Under the pieces are notes generated by a model, which had not been told where the DNA came from, did no database searches, and was given only the letters and a program-made list of their open reading frames with translations. A stretch of 64,000 nt of DNA from Anaeramoeba flamelloides (Eukaryota; Metamonada; Anaeramoebidae): the NCBI GenBank assembly GCA_027625915.1, contig JANTQA010000033.1:1488001-1552000 (forward strand), written 5' to 3'. Within the stretch, counting starts at the first letter, position 1. The number at the start of each line of letters is the position of its first letter. The translations under genes and the position numbers were made by a program. Of the stretch, positions 46,690 to 59,150 are shown one piece after another.

Positions 46690-47160
46690 GATTAAAAACA
46701 ATTTTTTTTCTAAAAGAACAATCCTATTTCAATCCCATTTAATCTAATTACGGTTATTTTATAACTCCCAAAATTTGAAAAAGTTAATATTTTTGTCATA
46801 TTCTATTAATAAAAAAGAACCTATTTAAAAAAATATAAAATAGGGTAAATAGGATATCTTCCAGATCTCAAAAAGATCCAAGGGTAAAAACCGCAAAATT
46901 AACAGAGTTGATTTCAAAAGTATAATTTACAATTAGTCGAAGATGAAATGAGCACTTATTTCCCAATTAAAATTTTCTAAAAAATACTAGTTTTTGATTG
47001 TTTTTTTTTAGATAACGATTAAATAAAAAAATGATTTTTTTATAATTAATATTATCAAAGTAAACAATTATAGTTTTTTTTTCCATTTCTCACATTATTT
47101 TTTACTATAAATACTTAATTTATAACTTTAGTTTCCTGGAAAGGGGGATGTATTACTAGA
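46690..47160. repeat. Family L repeat, 3' part, copy 3
   Basis: It matches the second half of 30760-31550 (CATTTAATCTAATTACGG, AGTTAATATTTTTGTCAT, a T-run block near 47080). The first half is weak or missing. Confidence 0.45.
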
Positions 47161-47312
47161 AATAGACTTTCAAAATTCTTTAAATTAAATAACGAATAAA
47201 ATATGATGCATATTACTTATAAATTTCGGGATCACAAATAAAAAATTTTAATAAAAGTTTAAACTTTATTTTATCATTATTATCTTAATTATTTACTCTA
47301 TTATTATTTTTA

Positions 47313-47316
<4 letters not shown>

Positions 47317-47377
<61 letters not shown>
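47317..47377. repeat. (ATT)n microsatellite
   Basis: About 20 ATT units. Confidence 0.95.
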
Positions 47378-48309
47378 GGGAAATTTTAAATTGCACTCTA
47401 GTTACAGTTATAATTAATTTTTTTTTAGATATTTACCCTTGTATTTCTAGATTTCACAACAATTAATTAATGAAAATAATTACAAGATTTCCTTGTTGAA
47501 ATTAATTCTTTAGAGTTGATTTATTTTAATTTTTAATGAATTGTTAATCTATCCTTTTCATATAAAGTAACAAGTCTTCATAAAATGATCAATATTTTAT
47601 ACCTTTCCATTTTTTTGATATTTTCAAACTTTGGGGGTAAGTTCCGTTTTTATTTTTTCTTCTAATTAATTAGTAATATTTATCTACACAAGAAGTAAAT
47701 GTCTCAAAAAATGATATTCTTTTATCGAAGGATGAGACAAAACATATCCAATTTGTAAACGAGAGAATTTTGAATTAACTGAATTCAACATTTCCAATCC
47801 GAAGAACCTCTCAGATAGATAAAGTAACCAAAGACATTTGAAAAGTAATTTAATTTTTTCGAATTTTAGAATTGTTGAACTTTCTGCTATTGACATAAAT
47901 ACCTTTGTATTGAATATAAAGTTTTACATTTTCAATTATTGTAAAATATATATTTTACTATGTGCAGTTAAGTACATTGTTTTTTGCATATTCAAAATGA
48001 CTGGGCAAATCAAAGATTTTCTTCTCTTCTTTCGAATTTTGGCAAAATTAGCAACAATTTAAACTTTTTGAATTCAAGAACTCTTAATAATTATAAAAAC
48101 AAAAATATATAATAAATGACCAATTTTTTATTATTATTTTTTTTTACTTTTTTTATTTTATTTTTACAATAAAAATAAATATCTATTAGGTATTGAACTA
48201 AATATTAAAAGAGAAATAATTATATTATAATCGATAACTTCAATTTATAAAAATTTTTATTTTCAAAATTTGATTTTTAATGATGTCAATTATTTTTAAA
48301 TGGGGTTTA

Positions 48310-48537
48310 CTATTAGTTGCAAAATAAATGGATCAAAATTTTCATTCCGCTTTCCAAAAAAATATTTTTAAAATTATGTAAAAATTTCATTTTTTTTAAT
48401 TCTAAAATCAGACTAAATTATAAATTTACCTCTGAGGATGAGGACTTTTGATCATTTTTAAAATTCTTAAGGGTTTTTTTTTTTTTTTTTTGGATAGCTG
48501 AATGAAAAGTTTGATCGTTTTATTTTACAATTAACAG
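48310..48537. mobile_element. Family G MITE, copy 2 (228 bp, TA flanks)
   Basis: TA at 48308-48309 and 48538-48539. Inverted ends of about 50 bp: CTATTAGTTGCAAAATAAAT then GATCAAAATTTTCATTC, against CTGTTAATTGTAAAATAAAA then GATCAAACTTTTCATTC. No ORF. Confidence 0.75.
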
Positions 48538-48898
48538 TATTTATATATTTCTTTTTTAGGATAATTTAAATCTATAGAAACCTTGTTTATTTTCTTGTTT
48601 GTTCTTTAATTAAATTTTATAATTTTTTTCCAAAGACATATAAGTTATTTTTTTAATTTATTTTCAAATTGAATTTTTTTTTTTTTTATTTACTGAAATT
48701 ATCAAGTTTTGTTTTTTAAATTCTCTTTTGTTAGGTAGACAAGGTTTTTTTCTGTTAATTTGGTATATTCCAGGAATAAATGAATTAATCGAAGAATTTT
48801 ATTGATTATTTAATAACTGGTTCAGAACATTTTTTTCCAAATAGAATATCAAGTTTCAATTACCATTGTGAATTAAAAATATAAGAATCTTCACAGTA

Positions 48899-49153
48899 CT
48901 GTTATTTTTCCATTAATAAAGGAAAATTTTTATTTCAAGTTCCAATCTGAATATTAATTATTGCTTCTACAATCAAATTAGTAGAGTAAAAATTTTGTCT
49001 TAGAGTTTCTTCAGGAAGTTTAATTTCTTGTCTAAAAAATCTCATTATTAAATGAGACAAAGAACTTTGGATTTTAATTTCAACTATAAAACCTAGAAAA
49101 ATATTTAGGGATATGAACCAAAAATTTTCAATTTTTAATTTGAAAATAAATAG
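48899..49153 (-). mobile_element. Family F MITE, copy 2, inverted
   Basis: TA at 48897-48898 and 49154-49155. Ends CTGTTATTTTTCCATTAATA and the reverse of CTATTTATTTTCAAATT. The minus strand keeps the open frame with FRQEIKLPEETLRQNFYSTN and LIVEAIINI. Confidence 0.75.
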
Positions 49154-49604
49154 TATTATTTTTGAACACTTTTTAAAATCTACTAAAGACAAAATAAATC
49201 TTCATATTTATTTAAACATTAGTAGGATTGTTGAATTTTTATTTGATCAAAACGTGTACACAAAAATTCAGAATTGAAAAAAGAAATATAATAAACAAAA
49301 CAGTTTATTTTACTCTATGGATAAAAGATTTTCACTATTTTAATACCTTAAAAAAGAATTAAATTTGTTTTAGTCTTAAGAATTCATTTGTAACTTTCCT
49401 CCTTAATAAATAAAATATAATAAGAAAGCTATAAAATTTTTTGACAATGCCTCTGTAGTTTCTCCCTTAATTTTTCCAATGTTCAACCCTTAAATAAATA
49501 TATTTAAATGTGATCATTGTCTGTAGAATATTTAAGAGAGAAAAACATATTTCATTTTTTCTATTTTTATCCAAAATCATTAATTCCAATTCAGGTTTAT
49601 AAAA

Positions 49605-50080
49605 ATGTCTAAACAACAAAAAACTTCATCAGAAAAAGTATTTGAGGCACTTGAAGAAGATGACGAATTTGAAGAATTTGAACAAGGTAAATTGCTTTTT
49701 CTTTTTTTTTTTCTTTCTTGTGAATTACTTACTGTTTTTTTTTTTTTAATTTTTCATCCACAATACAAAACCCAACCAAACCCTTTTTTGATTTAGATTG
49801 GAGCGATAATGAAAAAGATAACGAAGATCAAGTTTTATGGAGAGACGATTGGGATGAAGACGACATTGAAGATGAATTAGTTCAACAATTACGAGTTTGC
49901 GTTTATTCCTTTTCTGTCTATTTTTTGAATGACTTTTAATTTTTCTTTTTTTAATAAATCTTTTTGAATAATTCTCTTTCTCTTTCTCTTTTTCTTTCTT
50001 TTTCACTTCATTTTTTTGAAAAAATAACAACAAAAAATTTGATCCTTTAGGTTGAACTTAAAAAATCCAGCGAAAAATAA
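49605..50080 (+). CDS. SEM1: 26S proteasome complex subunit SEM1/DSS1
   Basis: Three exons, 49605-49686, 49797-49894 and 50051-50080 (CAAG|GTAAAT..TGATTTAG|AT; CGA|GTTTGC..CCTTTAG|GTT), give 69 residues, the normal size. The small acidic, mostly disordered protein is a proteasome lid subunit and also a partner of BRCA2-like and TREX-2 proteins in other eukaryotes. Hallmarks: EALEEDDEFEEFEQDW, then VLWRDDWDEDDIEDELVQQL and RVELKK. The last exon is only 30 nt (nine codons plus TAA), and its predicted donor is GTTTGC rather than the usual GTAAN. Confidence 0.95.
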
Positions 50081-53000
50081 AACTTGGAACCAAGCTTAAC
50101 TTGGAGTAAAAAGTGATCCCTTTTAAGATTTATTCTTTTACAGAAATCGAATCTAAAAAATAATAAAAAGAAAAGACGATCACTTTATCTTTTCAACCAA
50201 TTTGTTCACTTTATTGAATGATCAAAACAATATAATAAAGAAAATCAAAAAAAAACTAAAACCTTATGCAAATCGTTATTCCTTGTTTTTTCTTTTACTC
50301 TTTTGATTTTTTTTTTACTCTTTTGTTCTTTTTGCATTTGATTCTTTTATGATATTTTTTTCATTTTTAGACTCAACAAAACACAAGTTTTTAATTTGTT
50401 GAATTATATTTTGTTTAATTTAAGAGTTCTTATTATCTATTTTCATGTGTTTTAATTGTATTAGAACCAACCACTATTGTTGCTGTGGAAATCAATAGAT
50501 TATAATATTTAAACAAATTTTATTAAAAAAGTCTATGAAAAATAATCACCATACAATTAATTAAAAAAGAAACTGGACAAAAATTTCATTATCTTAACCA
50601 AAAAAATCCTTTGAATAGAAATGCTTTTTAATAGCAAATTACGAAATTGCTGAAATCAAACAAAAGCTGTTTAAACTTTATAAGACCTACTAAGTGAAAC
50701 TATAATCAATTGAAGGGTTTTGAATGTCACAGCCAATTTATTCAACTTGTTCAGATTTCTTACATTACAAATCATACACCCATTCCGGCACTAACTTGAA
50801 ATTTTAGAAGACATAGCAATTGATTTTCTGAAATAAAAATTTCTTCTGTATAAAAAAGCTGTAAGATGGTTCAGAAAGTTGACACTAAACTCTAAAATTT
50901 ATAATCGTGGGACTAACAATTTAAGTAATCCAATTTTTTGGTTTTTGACATTGACAAACAAATTCATAAAAAAATGTCTCTTAATGCGGATCTTCAATTT
51001 ACAAAATTGCAAAAATTTCGGGTAAAAACAATTTAAAAGCAATAATCGAAAAATACTTTCAAGTTTCCATGATTTCTTTGTTTTTGAAATTTAATTTTTA
51101 TCTTTGTTTTTACAAAAATAATAATAACTCTGATGATGTAAGGGAAGTTGAAATTGGTATCATAGAAATTAAATTTTCTATTTCATAAAAGGCAATTTTA
51201 TAATAGATAATTAACTTGTATGTCTTATAAATTATTATGATATTGTTGGAACGGCTTTAACTTGAAAGAAAATAAATACTTAAAACAAATAATTTATTTC
51301 GTTTGATAAAAGAAAAATTATTAAATGTTCAATGAATTGCTCTTTAAAGGGTATTTTGGAGTATCTAATTGAATAATTACATAAATGATTTCATGAAGAA
51401 AATTTTTAAAACAATTAATAGGCATTGAAACGAAAACTGATGCTTTAAGGGATCAGTCTTACACAACAACAGGTCATAATATTAAAATATGTTATAAGTG
51501 ATATTCTGAGTTTACTAATCCTGTATATTCCATGTGCCAAAAAAATACCATCTATTTAGAAACAACCCAGAAAAGAATATTTTTTTTTGAGAGATCATTT
51601 TTTTTTTTTCATTTTTTTATAAAAAGAAAAATATTTAAATGTATTTTATTTCTTACAATACAACGGAGTTTTACAGTGTTTGTTGCTATTTCCATCACTA
51701 TTGCACAATTAATATTCTCAATTATAATAAATATTAATATAACGATTATTGTTCTTTTTTGTGGTGATTTTTTTGGTTGAATAAAAAATCGATTTATTCA
51801 GCAGATTGAAAAAACGGTGGTATTGCTTTAAGAATAATAATTTTAAGTAACTAAGTTTTGAAGTCATTTGCAAAATTTAAATAGAAGTCTGGTTTTTGTT
51901 CTGAGATGAAATTCGATTTTTCAACATAATATTTTCTTGAAGATATTTGGGAATTACATAAGTTTAGTAGAAAGATTTAAAAGCATTTTTTTTATAATAA
52001 AAAGAATTTAAATTGTTATAAGTGTTTCGTGGGAATAAGGCAAAACAATTTCTTAAAAAAACCTAGCAAAATTGAATTTTTTATTTTATTTTTGTTTATT
52101 TTTTGAAAATGAGAAAATAACTTTTATCAAATTACGAAATTTTTTGTTCTTGTCGAGAATTTTTCATCAAAGCTCTTATGGTTAGAAAACTTCGGGTAAT
52201 AAAATAAAAATTGAATATAAAAAATTGAAAATAAAAAATTGAAAATAAAAAATTGAAAATAAAAAATTCTGAAATAGTTAAAAAATATATAAAATCGGGT
52301 AAATAGTGCACCAACCCTAAGGAGTTGTCGAATACCAATTTATTAGGCACCGTTTTTGGAATCTTTATTTATTACTGATAATCTTTCTATTGGGTTTTAA
52401 TTCATCCTGTTTCGGGACTTGGATAATTATTAATTTTGTCATCTAATGGATATAATATTTTTTTTACTTTAATATTTTAATTATTTTTCTTCTTCTCTTT
52501 TTTATTTGGTAAATTTTCTTTGATTACTCTGTTCTGATAACAGATAAATAAAAGAAAGAAAAGTACTTGTTTCAAACTTTTCTAAATATTTTTTTCCACT
52601 GAACAGCTTTTAAGTACACAAATATATTTTTAAAACATGTATCAATTTTGGATATCTTAATAAATGACGCTTCTCTTCCTTTTATTTAATATCGATTCGA
52701 ATCTAAATATTAATAATTATAAATTTTAATAAAATGTTTTTGTCTTTTAAAGGGTAAGACAATCTGGAACTGTTGGTTTTGTGGGAATAATCATGTTAGA
52801 GTCACACTTTTCAAAAATTAATTATTGTTAAAAAAAAAATAACTGGCTGATTTTTATTTTTTTTTTTATTATGGAAATATGTGAAAGTTTGATTCCAAAA
52901 AATAGACTTGAATAAAAAAGTATTTATATGATGAAATTCGGGTATTCAGTTGCTAAAACACAGGTTATAAAAATTTTTTTTTAATCCATCATCAAGACTT

Positions 53001-53636
53001 TATTTTATTGTTTAAAAAAATATTAGTCCATTAACCGTTTTTCATTTTTGTAATCTTGTATGATAACTTATTAGATTTGTGTATTTATTTTCTTTCAATT
53101 CTTTATTTTTCTGAAAACGTATTTAAAAGGGTTGGATAAATTGCTGTAAAACAAAACGCTGTGCCTTTTCTTTCTTGATAAACAAAGATTGAAAAATTAA
53201 TAATATTAATTGTACAAAAAAAAAAAAAAAACAAAGTATTATAAATTTTTCCAGATTCATAAGTATTAATCGTTTTACTATATTTGCCAAATTAAAAGGA
53301 TAAAAATTTTATTGAGAATTCCAAAGATTAAAAAAAAAAATGTTATTTTGTTTTTTTTTTTAATTTGAAAGACTAGAGGTTTTAATTCGTAAATTGGTAA
53401 AAAATATTTCACTTGTGTAAGTTGTTTGAGTAAGATGAAATAGAACTTGTAATTACTTGATTTTTCAGATCAATTTTATATTGAAGTTTCTCTTTTAAAT
53501 AGTTGTTTTTTTTTATTATTATTATTTTTATTGTTAAGAAAAAAGTGTATAATATTCTCAATATTTATTTTGAAATAAATTATTGAAATGGGGCCAAGTA
53601 TAAAATCATAGATTTAACCATTATCATGTGGGAGGT
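50081..53636. other. Long AT-rich spacer
   Basis: About 3.5 kb. It contains a 15-bp tandem repeat (52210-52268) and no gene or repeat family I can assign. TTAAGGGATCAG at 51449 resembles element K ends but has no partner. Confidence 0.4.
52210..52268. repeat. 15-bp tandem repeat, four units
   Basis: Unit ATTGAAAATAAAAAA; the first unit differs by one base. Confidence 0.9.
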
Positions 53637-53727
53637 GGGGGGGGGGGGGGGGTATCCGACCTATTTTGCATTTTTAATAATCAAGTTGTGATAATAAAAA
53701 AAAAAAAAAAAAAAATGGGGGGGGGGG
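53637..53727. repeat. Two poly-G tracts 64 bp apart
   Basis: G16 at 53637-53652, preceded by GTGGGAGGT, and G11 at 53717-53727, preceded by an A run. The arrangement parallels the poly-C pair at 3640-3843 on the other strand. Confidence 0.9.
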
Positions 53728-54002
53728 CTATCTCTAATTAACTACAGCGAGAACCACATTCAGTATATTTCTGGTTAATTTAATTTATAATTTGGTTATA
53801 AATATTCATTCTAGCTCTCGTTATTTAATTATTATAATTTATATTTTCTTTTGATGTAATCTTTATTAAGCCTTGGTATTTGTTAACATTTGGTTTTTGG
53901 TTTTTATTTTACAAGCTGTATATATGTTTTTCCCCTGTATATTAGTATTAACTTGTAAAAACTTGTTTTTTTTTATTTTCTTTATAACTAACTTCTTTTT
54001 AA

Positions 54003-54568
54003 GTCGAACGGTTCCAGTTTTATTGAAGAAATAGGGCATTTCTATAACTTTAATTCATCATTTTTCTCAAAATAAAAATTTCAATTCTTAGATCAGAATC
54101 ATTTTTACTCATTTTATAAATTTTTTATTGTATTTTGCATTTTTTCTCATTTAATAATTTTTTTTCTGCTTTCTACTTTATTTTTTTGTTCTTCTTTTTT
54201 TTTAAAAAACTAAATTTTAAAAAAAAAAATCCTAAAAAACTCAAATTAACATTCAGAAAATTGAGACTTTGTAATTCCTTAAAAATCCCAATATTCTAAA
54301 TTAGAAAATCTTATTTTCTACATTTTTAATTTTTGAAATGAATTAAGAAATTTTGCAAGAGACCTTCAAATATTAGGTGCCCCAAAATTTTTTAACATTA
54401 GTTTTTTGAAAATTCGGGTTTTTTCAGGTATTTTTTTATGAATCTCAACTCTAATTCGAAGTTTATCATTGCTCTTCTTTCTAAACAAACTTATTTTTTT
54501 TTTAGATTCTTAAAAAAATTGTGAATTTTTGATTTTTGACACGGCCTCTTTGAGTGAAATGGTGTATA
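54003..54568 (-). mobile_element. Family B MITE, copy 3, inverted
   Basis: The right end GAGTGAAATGGTGTATA is the inverse of the family left end. The left part has CAGTTTTATTGAAGAAAT and CTCAAAATAAAAATTTC, inverse of the 3' part of 4482-5021. Confidence 0.65.
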
Positions 54569-54690
54569 TTTCTTCTCAGCTAAAAGAAAAAACAACATAA
54601 GTAAAAATATAAAAAGATCGAAAGTATAATTTTTTTTTTTTTTATTCTTTTATTTAAATGAGATATATCCAAATGGGTATTATATATATA

Positions 54691-55221
54691 AACCCGAATT
54701 CAAAATTTTTAGCACACCAAAATTCGATTTGTGGAAAAAAAACCGATTTAATCAATTCAAGAAGATTTACCATATTAGAACTATTTACTAATTGAAATGT
54801 TAACACTTCTTTATAAATTACAATACTCACAAAACAATAAATAAATAATTATCAATACAAATAAATCATTGGTGTGTTAAAATTTTGGAGAGAACAAAAC
54901 AAAAAAATGCATTAGTAAATTTGTTTAAATTCTATTAGGAATATTGATCAATCAAAGGTTAGATACTACCAACTAATTTTATTTGAGTTCTTCTATTTGG
55001 AACAACTTGGCTTTAACCCAATATCAATGGTTGTAAAAAATTTTGATCCAACAAGACAAATTACCTAATTAAAACAATGAAATGAAAACAAAAAACTAAA
55101 AGATGAAAAAAATTATTTTCAAATTTACAAAAATCAAAATTGTCTTCAATTTCAAGGAAATTGTATTATTGTGATTGTTTGGAACGTTTTAGCTGTGTGG
55201 AAAATTTTTAAATTTTAGTTT
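54691..55221. mobile_element. Family D MITE, copy 2
   Basis: About 531 bp, roughly 85-90% like 33217-33750 by eye, for example TAATCAATTCAAGAAGATTT and AGGAATATTGATCAATCAAA. It lies between TA runs. Confidence 0.8.
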
Positions 55222-55249
55222 AGATATATATATATATATATATATATAT

Positions 55250-55420
55250 TAAGTTCTTTACCAATGGTTCTATTCATGAACTTGTAATATTAAACCATGG
55301 GAAATATTAATACTAATTTAATCAACATCTATTGTTTGAATTCCAATATTTGTTCAACAAAATATTTCCAAAAATTGAAAAAAAAATTCGTATTATTTTG
55401 ATAAAAAATATGATAAAATA
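55250..55420. mobile_element. Family C fragment
   Basis: GAAATATTAATACTAATTTAATC and a following ATATTTCCAAAAA block resemble the internal part of family C. No ends are seen. Confidence 0.3.
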
Positions 55421-56319
55421 ATTAAAATTGTCTCTATCAAAAACAAATAGATATTTTTTCGGGTATTGTAATAGAATATGTAAGTTTTACTTTAATTTGG
55501 GATATTGTAATCAAGAACAAAAATCTCTTCGTACAAAAAATTTTTTTAATCAAAAAAATGATAATAATAAGGGATTCAAGTACCTTTTAAAATATCTGAA
55601 ATTTTTGACATTTAAGTTCAGCACACATTTTATTAAAATAATACCATCTTAATTAACTGGTTGTTCAACAATAAGAGCCAATAAATGATGAAAAACAATT
55701 TTGAATAATTAAATTGTTTGATTTGAATTTGGTTTAATTCAATGATTTACAAAAAAAACTCGATTTCAGAATCATTGGCACATTAAAAATCAAATTTTGA
55801 AGTTAAATATATTTATAAATTCAAGTTCTCTATTATAATAAAAAAATAATATTTTAGTATTCAGTTCTATAAACTAGAAATATTTGTTTTTCATCTAAAA
55901 ATAAAATAAAAAAAAAGTAAAAAAAAAAAAAAAAAAATTGGGCTGTTCATTATGAAATTTAGTTTACATTTGAACTACTTTTTTGAAAATGGAACAAGTG
56001 TTGGTGAAATTGTAAAGAATAAAAGGGACTGTAATATACATTGTAATGATATTCACTATTATTATCGAAATTCTTGGGAGTTATCGTTCTCTTAAAATGT
56101 GAAAAAAAATAAAAAAAATATTTAAAAAAAAAAGATTTAATTTTTGGATTTATTTATTCAAAGTAAATGCTTTGTTACATTTTTGGAACAACAAAGAAAA
56201 CCGTACAGTCCAATTTCGTCAAATTTGTAACAAAATCTTTGAAAAAAAACGTTAAATTTATGTTCAAAATATTATATTGATGAGAATTTTTTCTGATCGA
56301 AGCTATCAGAAAAAAGGAT
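55421..56319. other. AT-rich spacer
   Basis: No gene or assignable repeat. Confidence 0.4.
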
Positions 56320-56715
56320 CTAATATTTTAAATAAGCTGCTTTGATTTTTAATTTTCTTTCAAATTTTCCAGCATCAAAAGAAGTGGGATATAGCCCATA
56401 TGTGCTCATAATTTTGTTTTTCAAATCCCCACTATTTTGTTCAAGTGTTGTTGGCCTTCTTTTTTTTGTTAATTGTTTTTTTGACAAGGTGTACTCAATT
56501 GAATTTTCTTGTTTCAGTGAAAAAACTTTTTGTAAGAAGAAAAGATCAGAGAGAAATTGTTACAAATTATTATTTAGTTTGTATTTTTAACCTTCGGAAA
56601 ATTACCACTTACCTTTTGAAACTAAATTGGATTCACCCTTGTCACTTTTTTTGATTGTTAATGGGCATTCAAGTGGTTGGATTTTGCCTGATAATAGATC
56701 GTAAGCTGTTGTCAT
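56320..56715 (-). CDS. 96-residue basic protein of unknown family
   Basis: Two minus-strand exons, 56715-56613 and 56507-56320, with a 105-nt intron (AAAG|GTAAGT..GAAACAAG|AA, inside a codon). The product begins MTTAYDLLSGKIQPLECPLT and continues IKKSDKGESNLVSK, then after the junction ENSIEYTLSKKQLTKKRRPT, and ends STYGLYPTSFDAGKFERKL, KIKAAYLKY, TAG. No signal peptide, membrane segment or domain that I recognise. Support comes from the ATG, a strong donor, phase agreement and a codon composition unlike the spacers. The function is unknown; a small complex subunit is possible but unsupported. Confidence 0.65.
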
Positions 56716-57416
56716 TTTGAATAAAAAAAAACTGTAATTTGTAATTGTGAAAAAAATGAATTCTTGATCATGAAAAACAAAATAGTGATTGATAAGTCTG
56801 ATTAAAAGACTTGAAAATAAGAAATTTTGAATAAATTTTTGAATAATTACCGTTACAATTTATATTTTTTTTTTGTTTGATTGTAATAAATTTGATCATC
56901 TATGAATAATTAAGGAATACAATGTAACGTAGGAGGTTATTAAATCAAAACCTACAAGATAATGTTAATTTCAAGATTATTATTCCTAAAGTTTGTTCAA
57001 TAACCCGTGTTGACTTTAATAACTATTTTTTTTCAAACTTTCACTGTGTATTTTTTCAAAAAGAGTTTTTAAGTGTTGTTTTTCAATACCTTTTTGATTT
57101 GTTTCAATTTTTTATCTGTTGTTGAAATGAAAAGTTTTCAAGTATATGTTGAATTTTAAAAAGGAAATTTATCTTGTTTATAATACTGTTATTCTTAAGG
57201 TAATAAAAGAAATTTTTATTCAATTTTTTCTACCAAAATATTATCTCCTATTTTGATTGAAAAATTGAAAGATCTTTCTATCATCAATGAAAATTGATCT
57301 TTTAAGAGATTTAATTTCCTTTCATTCTTAAACTTAGTGAAAATCAATTGACTTATAAATAATTTGGTCATTGGACATGTTCTTGTAGAATTTTTAACAG
57401 ATAAAATATTGGTTAA

Positions 57417-58705
57417 TTATAATTTTTGATTCTATATAAAATATCGCTTTCATTGAGGATTCTAATCTCATCCAATAGATACACAAAAAAGAATGAAATA
57501 AATAAATAAAGCCATCGAGTTACAAAATATGATTTGAAGACGATAGGTTAAAGGAAAAAAGGAAAATGAAATGTTTTTTTGTATATTTATTTTTCTTCAA
57601 AAAACTTTGAAAAATTGATATCATTTTTGCAATATGTGGAGATACTAGTAAAAAAGTTTTTAAGAAACTGTTTTTTATCCTTTATTGATTTTTTTTTTGT
57701 ATTTATTCAAATTGAAAGATATGTTTGTTGTCAATTTTGTTGTTGTTTTGTTTAAATTGTGTTGGATTAGATATCTTTTATCAGGCGATTGGACTTGAAG
57801 GTTGTAGAAAAACATTTGGATAATATGATCTATTGTAAAATTTGTTTGATTTAAAAGTATAGTTAAACTGCACTGTATTCTTTGTAAAACACAAAATAAA
57901 AACCAAAAACCAGTTTTAAAGAAAAAAATAAACACATTTTAAAAAAAAAACAAAAGTTATTTCAAAAAACAATACTAATAAGTTTCAAAAACACACATTA
58001 AAACTTCGACAGGGGTTATTTAACAAACTGTACTTCTCAAATTTTAATCATATATAATATCTGCTAATTAACTTTTGATTCAATATGAAATATTGCTTCA
58101 TTGGGTATTCTAATCTCATCTAATCTATCCAAAAAAAGAATGAAATAAATAAATAAATAAATAAAGCCAATCAATAACAATATATGATTTAAAGACGAAG
58201 GACTTTATAGAAAAAAGATAATTGGAATGAATTTTTTTTTCTTTTGATTTTTCTCAAAGAAACTTTGAATTATTTATATCCCATTTTTGCAATATGTGCA
58301 GATACAAATAAATAAGTTTTTAAGAAACTCTTTTTATCCCTTTTATTTTTTATTTTTTGCATTTACTCAAATCGAAAGAGATGTTTGTTGTGGATTTTGG
58401 CGTTGGTTTGTTCAAATTTTGAATTAGATTCTTTTATGAGGAGATTGGTCTTGAAGGTTCTCGAAAAACACTTCGATAATATGATCTATTGTAAATATTG
58501 ATTAATTTGAAAGTATAGTTATACTGAACTGTTTTTTTTTTTATTAAAGCAAAATAAAAACTAAGAACCACAGCTAAAGAAAAAATAAACACATTTTTTT
58601 AAAAAAAAACAACAGTTATTTCCAAAAAAAATACTAATAATTGAAAAAAAAAAAACAAAAAGGATGAGGACATGGGTTACTGAACAAACCGTACCCACTT
58701 TTCGA
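57417..58705. repeat. Diverged tandem duplication, unit about 650 bp
   Basis: 57417-58035 and 58064-58705 share order and content: AATCTCATC(C/T)AAT, AAAGAATGAAATAAATAAAT, CATTTTTGCAATATGTG(G/C)AG, TTTTAAGAAACT, TATGATCTATTGTAAA and a final GGGTTA(T/C)T..AACAAAC block. There is no convincing gene in either half. Confidence 0.7.
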
Positions 58706-58761
58706 AAAATCTCAAATATTAAAATAAGACATAAAAGTCAAATTTCTGAAAGGAAATAATA

Positions 58762-59018
58762 CAATCATTTTTCAATTAAAAAATGTAAAAATTTTTGTTC
58801 ACTTTCTCCCAAATATTTTTCTTGTTTATAAATTCGAAGAAAATCCAAAGATCTTCACAGCATCTTTTAGATTTTATTTTTTTAGACAATAATAGAAACT
58901 TCCTTAGTTAACTCTAAGACAAAATTTTTACTCTGCTAATTTAATTGTAGCAGTAATAAATAATAATCATTTTGGAAATTGAAAGAAAAATTTTCCAATA
59001 TTAATCGGAAAATAACAG
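58762..59018 (+). mobile_element. Family F MITE, copy 3, frame decayed
   Basis: TA precedes it. The left end is CAATCATTTTTCAATTAAA and the right end is the inverse of CTGTTATTTTCCGATTAA. Sequence CAAAGATCTTCACA and GACAAAATTTTTACTCTGC matches copy 1, but the reading frame is broken. Confidence 0.65.
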
Positions 59019-59024
59019 GAATTA

Positions 59025-59150
59025 CAGTGATCAAAATAAAGCATGTAAAAAAAATTACACCCGTGTTTCAAAATAAAAAGCGTGATTTTTTGTTATAAAA
59101 GAACTATACATCAGCCGACTAAAGCAAAGAATAATAAACCCTCAATAAAT
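59025..59150. mobile_element. Family H end (CAGTGATCAAAATAAAGC)
   Basis: TA at 59023-59024, then CAGTGATCAAAATAAAGCAT with the TGTTTCAAAATAAAAAGCG block of the family H ends. No partner end found downstream. Confidence 0.45.

Noticed and set aside
47684-48062. Overlapping frames on both strands (for example LLYLSERFFGLEMLNSV)
   Set aside because: Both strands are open over the same DNA and neither has convincing splice edges or similarity.
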